Shown one piece after another: positions 1-11,029 of a stretch of DNA of 64,000 bases. How positions within the stretch are numbered: the stretch's first letter is position 1; every line of letters begins with the position of its first letter. Below the pieces are notes generated by a model, which worked only from the letters and a program-made list of their open reading frames with translations, had not been told where the DNA came from and searched no databases. The position numbers and the translations under genes are program-made. Source of the DNA: Hirsutella rhossiliensis (taxonomy: Eukaryota > Ascomycota > Sordariomycetes > Hypocreales > Ophiocordycipitaceae). The DNA lies in NCBI RefSeq assembly GCF_020360975.1, contig NW_025408669.1:2542001-2606000 (forward strand), read 5' to 3'.

Positions 1-1959
1 AGAAAAGGAAGAAAGGTTCTAGTAGCTTTATAACTACCTTAATAAGCTTTACTTTAAGGTTAAGGCTATAGCGCTATCTATAATTACTATAGATAAGGAA
101 GAAGCCCTTAAAATATACTCTTATATATTTTTCCTTACTTATAATAGTAACTTTATATCTATTATATTAATACTAATATTAACGCGAGAATTAAGTTATA
201 TTAAATAAAGCTTAGTAGTATTAACGATAATAAAGCTAATAGCGATAATAGCGCTAATAGTACTAATAGCGCTAATAATTTTACTAATAACCTTAATAAT
301 ATCTTCTATAGCTAAGTCGCTATATAAAAAGAAGCTAAAGGTAAGATCTTAAGCGTATAACTTAAAGACTATAGCTATAAGGGTATATTTACTACTTAGA
401 AAGCTATTATCTATATACTAACTAAGGTAAGCTTTTAATTAGCTTAGTAAGCGCTTAATTATAAGTAAAAATAATACTAAGGCTATATTATAAGATATAT
501 TTCTAAGGAATATATACTATAGTATAAGTAGTAGGTATATTACTATATTAGCTATTATTATAACTTTAGCTAAAAGGTTAATAGCTTAGTTAAGACTATA
601 TATAAGGATATAAAGTTATATTTACTTATAAGTACTAGCGATCTTTTTACTTATATAATATATTACTATAAATAATTATAAATAAAGAACGCTCTTACCT
701 TTAAAAAGCAGCTTACTAAAAGGTATAGTAGTAGCTTTTTTATATTAGCTAAAAATAGCTAGGTAAGCTAAATATAAAGCTTACTTATTAAGCGGTTAAC
801 CTTTTTACTAAGTAATACTAGCTTACTTTAGTAGCGATGCCTTTAAAGCTAGGGCAAGGGTAAGAGCGAGAGCTATAGCCGCTACCCTCTTATATAAGGC
901 GATTTATATAGTAGTAAGGGCTTCCTTATACCTATATAATCTTTTAACGCCTTTAAGCTAAGAGCCTACTTATAAAGTATAATATTTACTCTTAGTAGTA
1001 GCTTAAGAAGCCCTTAGTAAAGACTCCCCCCCCCTTTATATATAAATTATACTAATTCTTTACCCTTAGGACCTTAATAAGCTACTCCTTTAAATCTAAG
1101 ACCTTAATATAGTTTAAAGCCTTTATAGCTAGCCTTATATAGCTAAGAATACTAGCTTACCTATACCTTAAGACTTAAAGCTATAGTAAGACCGACCTAA
1201 CGATGCCCTTAAGCTAGCTATATAGCTAGTATTATAGCTAAGAGGTATATAAAGGCGGCTACCACGGTTAGGTTAGGCTAGCCCCCGCCGGCTTAACGCT
1301 AGCGTATACTATATACGTATATAAGCTAAGATTAATAAACTATAAAAAGTAAGAAGTAGTTAGGGCTCTAGCTAGCTATTATAAGGAAGATTATATACGC
1401 GCGTAAATATATAAGTAAGGGGATCTTAAGAGAGATAAGGTAGGGGTAAAAGGGCTACGCTAGCCTTATTAGTAAAGTAGGTTATCCTAGCTATATAGCC
1501 TATATAGCCTAGGCCGGTTTAATAGCTAGGCTATAATATATATAATATATATATATTATAAAGATATATTATTTAAGTAAATTAAGCTATATACGCGTTA
1601 TATAATTAAAGAGAATATATAAGGAAGTAGTTTAAAGTATACTAAGCGTATATAGCTAATTTAGGTATATAGGTATAGGTATAGGGGGATTTAGGGCTAT
1701 ATAATCTTTTATACTAAATAGAGATTTACTATAAGGTAAATAGTAATACTTAAATAATATAAATAGATTTATTAACGCTAATATTAAAGACTAAGTTTAG
1801 CTTTTTAAAGGTAATATTTATTAACTTAAGTATTATTAAGAAGATATTAAGAAATTTAATAAGACTATCTATAAATATTAAAACTATAGTAATAGTAGTT
1901 TACTACTCTTTAATACCTATAAAGTATAATAGCGCTAGTATATTACGAACTATATTATA
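1..1959. other. Unassigned RIP-decayed repeat sequence
   Basis: No matching repeat partner, LTR pair or recognisable domain was found here. Around 200-300 the plus strand reads as an Asn/Ser-rich stretch and the next few hundred bases look protein-like when TAA/TAG are read as mutated Gln/Trp codons, so it may be the upstream part of the decayed ORF that follows. Short AT-dinucleotide runs occur near 1540-1560. Confidence 0.4.
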
Positions 1960-2545
1960 TCTTTTGTAACCCTAGCCTTTAATATATAATATTCCGACCC
2001 TTAGATACTATAAGGTACTAAGCTATAACTCTTAAAAATAGTTAGAGTCTCTCTTTAAGTCTAGCTCCTTATAGCTCTTATATAACCTTTTTAACTAAAC
2101 CTTTAAGTAAAAGGTTAGTAAGGATAATAGAAAAAGGTAAGGAATAAAAAAAGTAGCTCTTTAAGTATATACTAAAAAGTATTCTAACTTATCTTTAAGA
2201 GAGCTATAAGAGATAAGCTTAATTTAAAACTAAATCGGCGTATATATAAGGTATAGCCCGATCTATTTAAATAATAGGTTAAAAAGGTAACTATATAGGT
2301 TCTTTAGGACCTCTCTAAAAAATATAAGTTAAGCGACTAAAAGTAAGCGAATCGATATATAATAATTAAAGATCTTAAGGAGTAAATTAAAACGATAATT
2401 AATATAATAAATAAATTATTTAAGCTTAAGAAACTTTAAATCCTTACTATTTTATTTCTCTTTCTTTTTATACCTACTAAGGCTTATCTTATATCTATCT
2501 TATACCTTTAGTTTAAAGATATTTAGCTCGCGCTAGTAAAAGACT
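1960..2545 (+). pseudogene. Decayed ORF of unrecognised family
   Basis: One plus-strand frame stays protein-like for about 115 codons between roughly 2200 and 2545. Its stops are TAA or TAG in places that suit glutamine or tryptophan, and it contains basic segments such as NNRLKR and the hydrophobic run FYFSFFLYLLRL. The pattern is that of a real coding sequence inactivated by RIP. I do not recognise the family; a transposon-encoded protein is likely from context, but there is no diagnostic motif. It ends just before a solo copia LTR. Confidence 0.4.
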
Positions 2546-2626
2546 TAAAAGGTAGGCCGTATAATATTTTAATTCGCTTTATCTTAGCCGTTATAAAGAT
2601 ATACCTTAAGGAGTAGGAGCTATCTT

Positions 2627-3100
2627 TATTATAAATTATAGCTTAATTTATATTCTTAAAGATATCTCTTAGTAAGAGGGACCTAAGAAGCTAAAAAACT
2701 AATTTAAAAAAAGAAGCTAAAAGGAGGTATAGAAAGAAAGGTAAGGATAAGAAAGAAAGTAAAAGTAGTAATAGCTTCTTATAAAGGTAGCGAGAGATAA
2801 AACGGATGTACTAGTATTAGCTAAAATAAAAGGGAAAAACTAATAAAAAGCTTAGTAGTTAAAAGGATATTAATAGCTTCTTTAAGTAAGTTCTTCTTTA
2901 TTGATTAAGATATTAAAAGGGTATAAAAAAGGGCGTTAAATAAAAGAAAAAAGAATAATTAAAGTAATAAAATAATTACTCTCTTATTATAATTACTACC
3001 CCTATAAAAATTAAGTATCTTTATCTTACTTATTTAACCCCTTACTTATAATTTTACCTTTATATATTTATATATACTTTTTATATCTCTTTTTATAAGA
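2627..3100 (+). repeat. Solo LTR of copia family A (long form)
   Basis: This 474-base segment aligns along its length with the long LTRs of elements B, C and D after allowing for RIP. It starts with tattataaattatag, the decayed form of TGTCGCGAAGCG, and ends with ctttttataaga, the decayed form of CTTCGCGAGA. No internal region follows, so it is most simply a solo LTR left by LTR-LTR recombination. The flanks are atctt on the left and acttt on the right, which is not a clean target-site duplication. Confidence 0.8.
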
Positions 3101-3255
3101 ACTTTTATTATTAAAAAACAACCTTAAAGATATATATATATTTTAATAGGCTATTAAAATATTTACTAGTTATAAGCTATTTTAAGATAAGCCTTTTTCT
3201 TACTAAATAATTATATAGTAGATTAAAAGGATTAGTAAAATCTTAAGGATAAAAT

Positions 3256-3356
3256 TATTAGAAAACGCGGTTATTAATTATATATATTAATTATAGTATA
3301 CTTATTAAAGCGCGCGTTTTACTTTTACCTTATATAGTATAATAGTCTTTATAAGA
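3256..3356 (+). repeat. TRIM-1 5' LTR
   Basis: 101 bases beginning tattagaaaacgcgg (decayed TGTCGGAAGACGCGG) and ending agtctttataaga; matched by 3558-3658 at the same length. Confidence 0.85.
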
Positions 3357-3557
3357 GTTATAAGCCTAGAAGGGGATAGTAAACTACCCCTTATAACTTC
3401 CGGTAACTATACGTTATAGGGTAATACTTATAGATAGCCGTATACCTTTCTCTCTCTTAGATTTCCCTAGGTAATAGGCGTAATACTTAGTATTTAACTC
3501 CTACGTTATAGGCGTAGGTCTAAGAATCCTAGCGGAGCCGCGATTACTAAGAGGGTA

Positions 3558-3658
3558 TATTAGAAAACGCGGTTATTAGTTATATATATTAATTATAATA
3601 TACTTATTAAAGCGCGCGTTTTACTTTTACCTTATATAACGTAATAGTCTTTATAAGA
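3558..3658 (+). repeat. TRIM-1 3' LTR
   Basis: 101 bases, near-identical to 3256-3356 and followed directly by the second copy of the aaaat duplication. Confidence 0.85.
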
Positions 3659-3663
3659 AAAAT

Positions 3664-4030
3664 ACCTTACTATCCTTTATAACTTATATTATAATACTAT
3701 TAATAAGTTTAATTAAAGTAGTTTAATATATCCTTTAATTATAATAACCTTATTACTTACTTTAGCTTTAGTTAATATTTATAAGTTATTATAAATTCTC
3801 GCTTTAAATTATATAAATTTAAATTCCTTTTAAAAGTACTACCTAAGATAAGAGGTTTATATAAATACTTAAAGTATTCTTTAGTAATAAAAACCTTAGT
3901 AAGCGCTAATAACGTAACCCTATAATATTAACTACTTTATTAATAAGTAAAGACTTATATATCTTATAGCTAAATAAGTAATATTTATATCTATTAATCT
4001 TATTATTATATAATTAAAAAAAGATATTTA
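3664..4030. other. Gap: RIP-decayed spacer
   Basis: AT-rich, RIP-mutated sequence between TRIM-1 and the next LTR element. I see no repeat partner, motif or coding frame in it. Confidence 0.5.
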
Positions 4031-4207
4031 TAAGGGCTATTACTTTATATAGGCTTAAACTAAGGTCTAGGCTAAGTCTATATATAAGCGGCCTCTATAC
4101 CTATATAGGCTAGGCTTATACTTCTCTTTCTTTTCCCTTTTATAGATTATTAACCTTTTTTTAATAGACTATACTTAAGCCTATACCTTTACTTACTTTA
4201 TAATAAT
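4031..4207. repeat. Element F left LTR
   Basis: 177-base repeat containing the shared segment around aaggtctaggctaagtc and tataagcggcct; pairs with 5830-6006. Confidence 0.75.
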
Positions 4208-5260
4208 ATAATCTACTTTTTATTTTACCTTTTTTATATCCCTATATATAAAATAGCTATTTTTAGCTGCCTTTAAAGCTAACGTTTAATTACTTAGTTT
4301 AGTTAAACTACCTATACTAGTATATATATATATAGAATATTTATACTTTTATAGTTATAAAATTAAAGTAAATATAATACTTAGTTTACTTAAGTAATTA
4401 AGAGCCTCTTATAATAGTAGGGCTCTATATAACTAAGAGCGGTACTATTATACCTTAGTAAGTTTAATAGCTCCTTTATAGAGCTTAAGCTATAGCTACT
4501 TTATATAAAAGTAAAGCTTTATATTAATAGCGCTATAATAAGAGATATCTATGCTTAATTTAACTATCTTTATATAAGCTTATCCTTATACCTATAAAGG
4601 TATCTCTTATTATTTATATATATTAATATAAATAGACTAGCTAATATCTTTATAAAGCTTTATACTAATTATAGCGAACTTAATATAGCTAGGTTAGTAG
4701 GCTAGGAGCTTATAACGCTCTATTAAAAGTAAAGTAAAGCTATTTTAGCCTACCTTATATAGTTTAAAGAAGTGCTTTATTAAGTAAATATATATAGCTA
4801 GCTTAATATAGTAAAGTATAATTACCTTATTATAAGCTTAAATATAAATTAGCGTACCTATTTAAGCGAAAGGTCTATATTATTAAATATATATACCGAT
4901 TTTATCCGCCTTCCTTATAAGCTTAATAGTAATAAGATTCTTTTTTTATCTTCTTTTATAATATAAAAAGAGGATAACGCTAGTAATACTATAGATATCT
5001 TTATTTCTACTTTAAGGACCGAGGATAGAGAGAGGTAGCGATAGGAAGGTCGCTATATAAGCTATAGTAGTAAAACCTATTAGTTTTTAAATTACTCGCG
5101 CTAAAAGGTATAAGTAAACGTACTTTAAATAATAAAAGGGTATATACGCTAAGATAGAAAAAAGGTTAGGTTTAATAATAGTAACTCTAATAATAAGTAA
5201 TCTTAATAATAACTTTATAAGCTTTATTAGCGTTCCTTTATATATAGTAGTAGCTACTAT

Positions 5261-5358
5261 TATCGCGAAGACTATTGCGCTACGTAGGCAAAAGCAGAAC
5301 GCGCTCTAATAGGTACGCTGCAATTAATATATATAACTAATAACCGCGTCTTCCGATA
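5261..5358 (-). repeat. Small solo LTR (TRIM-1 family), little RIP
   Basis: Read on the minus strand, this 98-base unit matches the TRIM-1 LTR: it begins tatcggaagacgcgg and ends agtcttcgcgata. An exact five-base duplication, actat, flanks it (5256-5260 and 5359-5363). Unlike everything around it, it keeps TGC, GCA and CG-rich words, so it has suffered little RIP. It sits inside element F and is younger than it. Confidence 0.85.
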
Positions 5359-5829
5359 ACTATATAAATAGGATATATACTTATAGTAATTAAAAGGGTA
5401 GCTAAGATATAAAAAGGCTACTAATATAATATAACTATAGTAAAAGGGAGTGCTTATATAGCTTTATATAAAAGGGAGCGGAGCCTTATATACTAAAGTA
5501 CTATCCCTTATATTATAATACTAAGAGCTACTACTATACGCTAATATAGGGGGGGCGGGATACTATAAGCTTACTAAAGCTAGCTATATACTATTTTATA
5601 TACCTTTACTCCTTAGCTATAAGTACTAAAGCCTAACTTTTAAAGCGCGGCCCTTACTAATAATATAGTCTATTTAAGAAGCTTACTTAAGAGGGTATTA
5701 TATATTATTTACTAACGTTCTTTTTATAACTAAGTATATATAGTTTATATAAAGGTTCTATTCCTTTAAGCGCGGTATTAAGTATTATTTAAAGGCGCGC
5801 TTTTTTAAAAGCTAGGTAAGGGTATAATA

Positions 5830-6006
5830 TAAGGGCTTTTACTTTATATAAGCTTAAACTAAGGTCTAGGCTAAGTCTATATATAAGCGGCCTTTATACT
5901 TATATAAGCTAGGCTTATACTTCTCTTTTTTTCCCTTCTTATAAATTATTAACTTTCTTTTAATAGACTATACTTAAGCTTATACCTTTACTTACTTTAT
6001 AATAAT
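5830..6006. repeat. Element F right LTR
   Basis: 177-base partner of 4031-4207; differences are mostly C/T or G/A transitions. Confidence 0.75.
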
Positions 6007-6059
6007 ATTTAGTATTTTTACTATAACTTAAATAAATATATAAGCCTTTTTATACTTCT

Positions 6060-9000
6060 TTTTAACTATGATATTAATATCTTCTTAGCTAACCTTTTAA
6101 AACTAAGCTTAAAATATAAAAAAGGTATAAACCTAGAACTATTATAAATAGCGTATTATACCCCTTTAATTATAGCCTTTTATAGCTATTAATAGGTATA
6201 TAATATACTATTAAAGATTAAAAATTAAGTAAGGTTCCTTTTTATATAAGTAGAAAACTTTTCTTTACCTTTACTAACTAAAGGTATATACCCCTTACTA
6301 ATAAGACCTAGCTTAAACCTAACCTAGGACCCTAGCCTAGACTTAAGGAAGGCCCTTATAACCCCCTTCCCTCCCCTTAGCCTTAAGCCTAAAATAAGTA
6401 CCTTAAAAGCTAGGGCCCGCTTAAAAAAAGCTTTAAAAAGCTAAGGCCCTTTAAAGACCTTAAAAGGAAGACTTAAGACCTAAGACTAAAACCTAAAAGA
6501 TATTAAAATAAAAGATAATACCTAGCTTATACTAAAGATTAGCTTTTTTAGGCCTAGCTTAGCCCTACCTTAAGCTATTTACTTTTAGCTTAACTAGCCT
6601 TTAAAGTAAGTAAAGGGGTAAAGGAAAGCTACTCTTAATAGCCTTATTAATCTTATACTTATTTAACCTATATTCTAAACTTATAGTAGACTTAGTCCTA
6701 GCTATAGTACTCTTTTCTTTAGGACCGGGCTTAGGGCTTCTTTTAGTAGGCCCTTTAGGCCCTTAAAGAGGCCTAAGAAATTAAATCCTTTTATAAGACC
6801 CTTATAATAAAGCTTAAAAAGGTAGCTATAAGGACTATAGACTATTAATAGCCCTTATAATAGCCCTTATACTAGCTTAAGGCCGCTTAGTAGCTTAAAG
6901 CTACTTAAGAAAACCTAAAAATAAGCTTATAAGTTAAATTTACTATAAAGAAAGCGCTTAAGGCCCTAGCTAAGGCCCTAGCTAAGGCTTTAACTAAGGC
7001 CTAAGCTAAGGCCTTAGCTAAGAAGAATATAAAAAAAGACTTTTAAATTATTTTAAAGCTAAATAAAGGGATTACTAATACTAACTATTAGCTTTATTAC
7101 TCTTTATAATAAGCTTAAAAAAGCTATAAAGGAACTAGCTATATTAAGTTTATTAACTTTAAATAAAGGTAATATAGTTATAATAATAAGGCTCTTATAT
7201 AATAAAGAAACTTTTAAAGTAGTAAGAAAAGTAGTCCTTATACCTTAAAGGGCTACTTATTAAATTAGCTAATATTCTTACTAGCTAAACTAAGCTAGTA
7301 GCTTAAAGCGTCCTTAACCTTTTAAAAACCCTTATCCTTAATATCTTTATTATAAAAGCTAAAACCTTTAATAGGATCGATATTATAAGGCAGCTTAAGT
7401 AGCTAAGTACCTTAAGCTTAATATAAAAAGTAGGATTTATTATTTTTATAATCCCTTTAAAAGCTATAAAAGCTTTATACTAAAAAAAAGCCTTTATATA
7501 ATAGGTCTATAGATTTAAGTTAAGGCCTATAAGGAATATACTATATATATATAGTATTATAGGTGCCTTTCCTTTAACTATAACCTTTAAACTTATTAAT
7601 AGCCTATTAAGTATACCTTTTACTTAATAAAGTACTTAACTAAGGACTATAAGTACCTTAGCTATAAAGCTAGCTAAGGCTACTTTTATTTTAAAGTTTA
7701 ATATTATAACTATAAAAGAAAGTACTTTATAACTAATAAGGTATAATATTAAGTCTATAAGGGAATAACTAATATATAATAGCCTTAGCCCCCTTATACC
7801 TATAAGGCCCTTAAAGCCCCTTAGGCTATTTAGGCCTAACTATAACCTTATTAGTATTATATAGTATAATACTAATAAGTAAGAAATAGTTAACTTATTA
7901 ATCTTAAAGTAAGCTTTAAAAATAAAAGTAAACTTTATTTTATTATAAAAGCTTTACTTTTATAAGATTAATAATAGCTATATCCTTATATAGTATATAG
8001 CTTATAATATTATAACTTTTATCCTTTTTACTAACTTTCTTAAAGTTATTAAAGGGTAAAGGGTTATAACTTATAAAAGGAAAGAAGCTTAAATAAAAGC
8101 TAGCCTTAGCTTTAACTTCTTTTATAATATTAATATATAGGATATAAAGGTAAAGGGTATTAAGCTATTTACTTTTATTAACCTATATAATAAAAAAGAG
8201 GTTAAAAGGGCCTTAGCTAGTTAAAGCTAGTAAGGGCCCTTTATAATAAAAAGGCTACTATTAATAGCCTAACTATTATAATAGCCCTTCTTATTAATAA
8301 GGGACTTTAACTTATACTACTTTTATTAAAACCCTTTTATAAAACCCTTTAAAGCCTATAAAGTAAAAGCCCTTATTAGCTAGCTTAACCGCTATAAAGT
8401 ATCTTTATTAATAAACTTTAAGGTAGCTATAAAAGGTACTTATTAAAAGAAAGGCTTAAAAGGGACCTTAGTTATAGACCTTACTTTTTATAGCCCTTTT
8501 AAATAGCTAACCTAAGCTAACTTTTACTTTTTAAAGGCTATAGGCTTAAACTATAAGCCTATAGTATTTAAAGCTAGCTTAAGAGGCTTAAATAAGCTTT
8601 TACTAGCTAAGTATACTACCTATAACTATAAGAAAGTAAATTAAAAGGTTCTTTTTAAAATACTTAGTTAAGAAGAAATAAGACCTCCTTATAGCTATAA
8701 AGAGGGCTATAAAAAGAAATAACTTTAAAGGAATAGCTTTCCTTTTAATAAAAACCCTTATAAAGGCCTTAAATATAATAAAACTAAAAAAGAGGCCTTA
8801 TAAAAGATCTAAGCCTTAGTAGATTAATAAGCTAACCTACTTTTAAAAAGCCTTAAACTTAGCCTAATAGGCTTATAGGCTAGCTTAAAATAATAAGAGC
8901 TAAAAGAGCTTTATAAAAGCTTAAAATAGCTTTAAGTATACTATTAAGGCTATTAAAAAGTAATACTAAGAGAGCTTTTTAATAAAAGTAATAAAAAAGA

Positions 9001-10485
9001 ATATCTTTATAGCTTTTTTCTATATTAAAGCTAAAGCTAACCCTACTCTTTTAAGTATCTTATATATAAAAAAAGGGATAAAAGTAAAAGATAATACCTT
9101 TATAGAAAAATATAAAGCCTTCCTTATAACCCTTTTTCTAACCTTAGACCTTAGCCCTAGTATTATAGGATAGAAATTATATAATATATTATATAATATC
9201 TTTCCCTTATATAGATTATTTAGCTAAGAGAAAGAGATTTTTTTTTCTCCCCTTTTATTTAACTATAGTCGCTCTTTAGCTATGTTTTTCCTTATATTTT
9301 ATACTATCTCCTTCTATATCTCTCTTTCTTTTACCTTAAGCCCCTTACCTAGGCCGACCTATCTGCCTTACCTAGCTATTATATAATACCTAGCCCCCCC
9401 CTTAGTCCCCTTTAAAGCTTAGAAAAAAAAAGAGCTTCTAAGATATATAAGTAGTAAGGGTATAGCTAAGTAAGACTAGCTAAAGCTAAAGGACCTTAAG
9501 ATTAAAAAGGCTAATTTTAGCTCTTTTAATAAAAATGCCCTTAGCTTAAACTCCCTTAGTTTCCTTCTTATTTAATATATATATAAGGCTATTACTATAG
9601 TCTTTAATAAGGCCTATAAAGCCTTATTTAACTAAGGATACTACTTTAAGATATAAAAGAACGCTATAGGAATTATACTTCCTAAGTAAAATAAGCTAGA
9701 CTATATTATCCTTAAGGCCGATAAGGTTATAAGTCTATTTAACTACTTAGGAAAGGTCCTTAGAAAGCTATATACTACCTAGCTAAGCTATTTAACTAAT
9801 ATAGCTAGGCTTTTAAACTTAATATAGCTAAAAGAGATAGGAATAGCGGTTAGTAATAAATATAGCTTTCCTCCTTTTATATTATATTTAAAAGAAGTAG
9901 GAGTTTAATAGGAAAGCTATTATTAGTACTATCTTATTAAATATAAAGGGCGCCTTTAATTTTATATTAAACGAATAGCTTATAAGGGTCTTAAAGGACC
10001 TAAACCTCTTTAAGGCCCTTATAAGCTAGGAAGACTATTTCCTTATTAAAAGTAAGATCTAGCTAGCCTTTAAAAAGTAAGTCTAGCCTCTTATAAACCT
10101 AGTAATAAGGGTATATTAAGGGTCCTTTATTAGCCTTATTTTATTTCTCTTATATATAAAGGGGATATTAACGGAAAACCTCTTTAAGGCCCTTATAAGC
10201 TAGGAAGACTATTTCCTTATTAAAAGTAAGATCTAGCTAGCCTTTAAAAAGTAAGTCTAGCCTCTTATAAACCTAGTAATAAGGGTATATTAAGGGTCCT
10301 TTATTAGCCTTATTTTATTTCTCTTATATATAAAGGGGATATTAACGGCTAAAGGGTACTAGCTATCTTAAATAAATAACTTTAGTATCTTTATAATATT
10401 AACCTTAGCTAAAAAGATTATTTAATAGCTAGAAGTAAAAGCTATTAACCTATTTAAATAAGCTAAGGACTAAAAGGTTTACTTT
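6060..10485 (+). mobile_element. Tad1-like LINE Y1, 5' part
   Basis: This is the 5' portion of a non-LTR retrotransposon interrupted by copia element C at 10486. With 16722-19055 it gives about 6.7 kb, the size expected for a fungal Tad1-clade LINE. Around 7690-7740 the plus strand resembles a decayed Cys/His knuckle (Y..Y....H pattern with Cys read as Tyr), as in Tad ORF1 proteins. Two further copies (Y2, Y3) align to its second half from about 8610-8690 onward. All frames are destroyed by RIP. The true 5' end is not defined by a repeat, so the start given is an estimate. LINE identity rests mainly on the 3' zinc-finger motif, the lack of LTRs and the 5'-truncated copies. Confidence 0.65.
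10002..10348 (+). repeat. 173-base exact tandem duplication in LINE Y1
   Basis: The segment from aaacctctttaaggccc to ggggatattaacgg is present twice in tandem (10002-10174 and 10176-10348, period 174). By eye the copies are identical, including all RIP-type substitutions. LINE copy Y2 has a single copy at about 50270-50435. The duplication therefore arose after RIP, or is an assembly artefact. Confidence 0.85.
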
Positions 10486-10908
10486 TATCGCAAAGCATAG
10501 CTTAATTTCGTAGTTCTTATAGATATCCCTTAGTAAAAGGGACTAAGAAAGCTAAAAATACTTAGTATAAAAGAAAGAAGAAGGAGCTAAAACTAAGTAT
10601 AAAAAGGAGGGTAAGGGTATAAAGGGAAGTATAAGTAGCGAGAGATACTAATAAAAAGCTTAGTAGTTAAAAGGATATTAATAGCTTCTTTAAGTAGAAT
10701 CTTCTTTATTAATTAAGATACTAGATAGGTATAAAAAGGGGCGTTAGATAAAGGAAAGAAGGATAATTAAGGCAATATAATAATTATTCCCTTACCGCGA
10801 TTACTACCCGTATAAGAATTAAATATCTCTACCTTACCTATCTAACCCCTTACTTTTAATTTTACCTTTATATATTTTTATATACTTCTTATATCTCTTT
10901 TTATAAGA
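10486..10908 (+). repeat. Element C 5' LTR
   Basis: Begins tatcgcaaagcatag (decayed TGTCGCGAAGCG) and ends ctttttataaga. It is shorter than the 3' LTR because of a deletion between gcgagagata and ctaataaaaagc. Confidence 0.9.
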
Positions 10909-10920
10909 GTTATAAGCCTA
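10909..10920 (+). other. Primer-binding site of element C (tRNA-iMet half)
   Basis: Reads gttataagccta immediately after the LTR. With the RIP change TG to TA reversed it is GTTATGAGCC, the complement of the GGCTCATAAC anticodon-loop sequence of initiator tRNA-Met. Copia-type elements are known to be primed by a cleaved iMet tRNA half. Confidence 0.7.
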
Positions 10921-11029
10921 GGAGGAATAGAATTCTTATACCTTCTAGCTACTATAAAAGGCACCTTTCTTATATCCCTTATAGTATCTTTTTACCCCTC
11001 CTACTAGAAAAGCCGAATTTTAACTAACT

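Larger units (their letters stand above)
3256..3658 (+). mobile_element. TRIM-1, 403-bp miniature LTR retrotransposon
   Basis: Two 101-base direct repeats (3256-3356 and 3558-3658) enclose 201 bases with no coding capacity. The five bases aaaat are duplicated exactly on both sides (3251-3255 and 3659-3663). The internal part begins with gttataagcc at 3357, the same primer-binding site seen in the copia elements of this window, and ends in a short purine run (3551-3557) before the 3' LTR. This is the architecture of a terminal-repeat retrotransposon in miniature, which would need proteins from an autonomous copia element to move. Both LTRs are RIP-mutated. A less mutated solo relative lies at 5261-5358. 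Confidence 0.85.
4031..6006. mobile_element. Non-autonomous LTR element F (about 2 kb)
   Basis: A 177-base direct repeat occurs at about 4031-4207 and again at 5830-6006. Both ends are flanked by atattta, so a five-base target-site duplication lies within that heptamer and the ends are uncertain by two bases. The interior is about 1.6 kb, less about 100 bases for a later solo LTR, and shows no integrase, reverse transcriptase or chromodomain. It is therefore too short for an autonomous element and is best described as a large non-autonomous LTR derivative. Orientation is not settled: neither end gives a primer site or polypurine tract I trust. Confidence 0.7.

Noticed and set aside
2622..3105. 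TSD of the solo family A LTR
   Set aside because: atctt and acttt differ at two positions in a way RIP does not explain.
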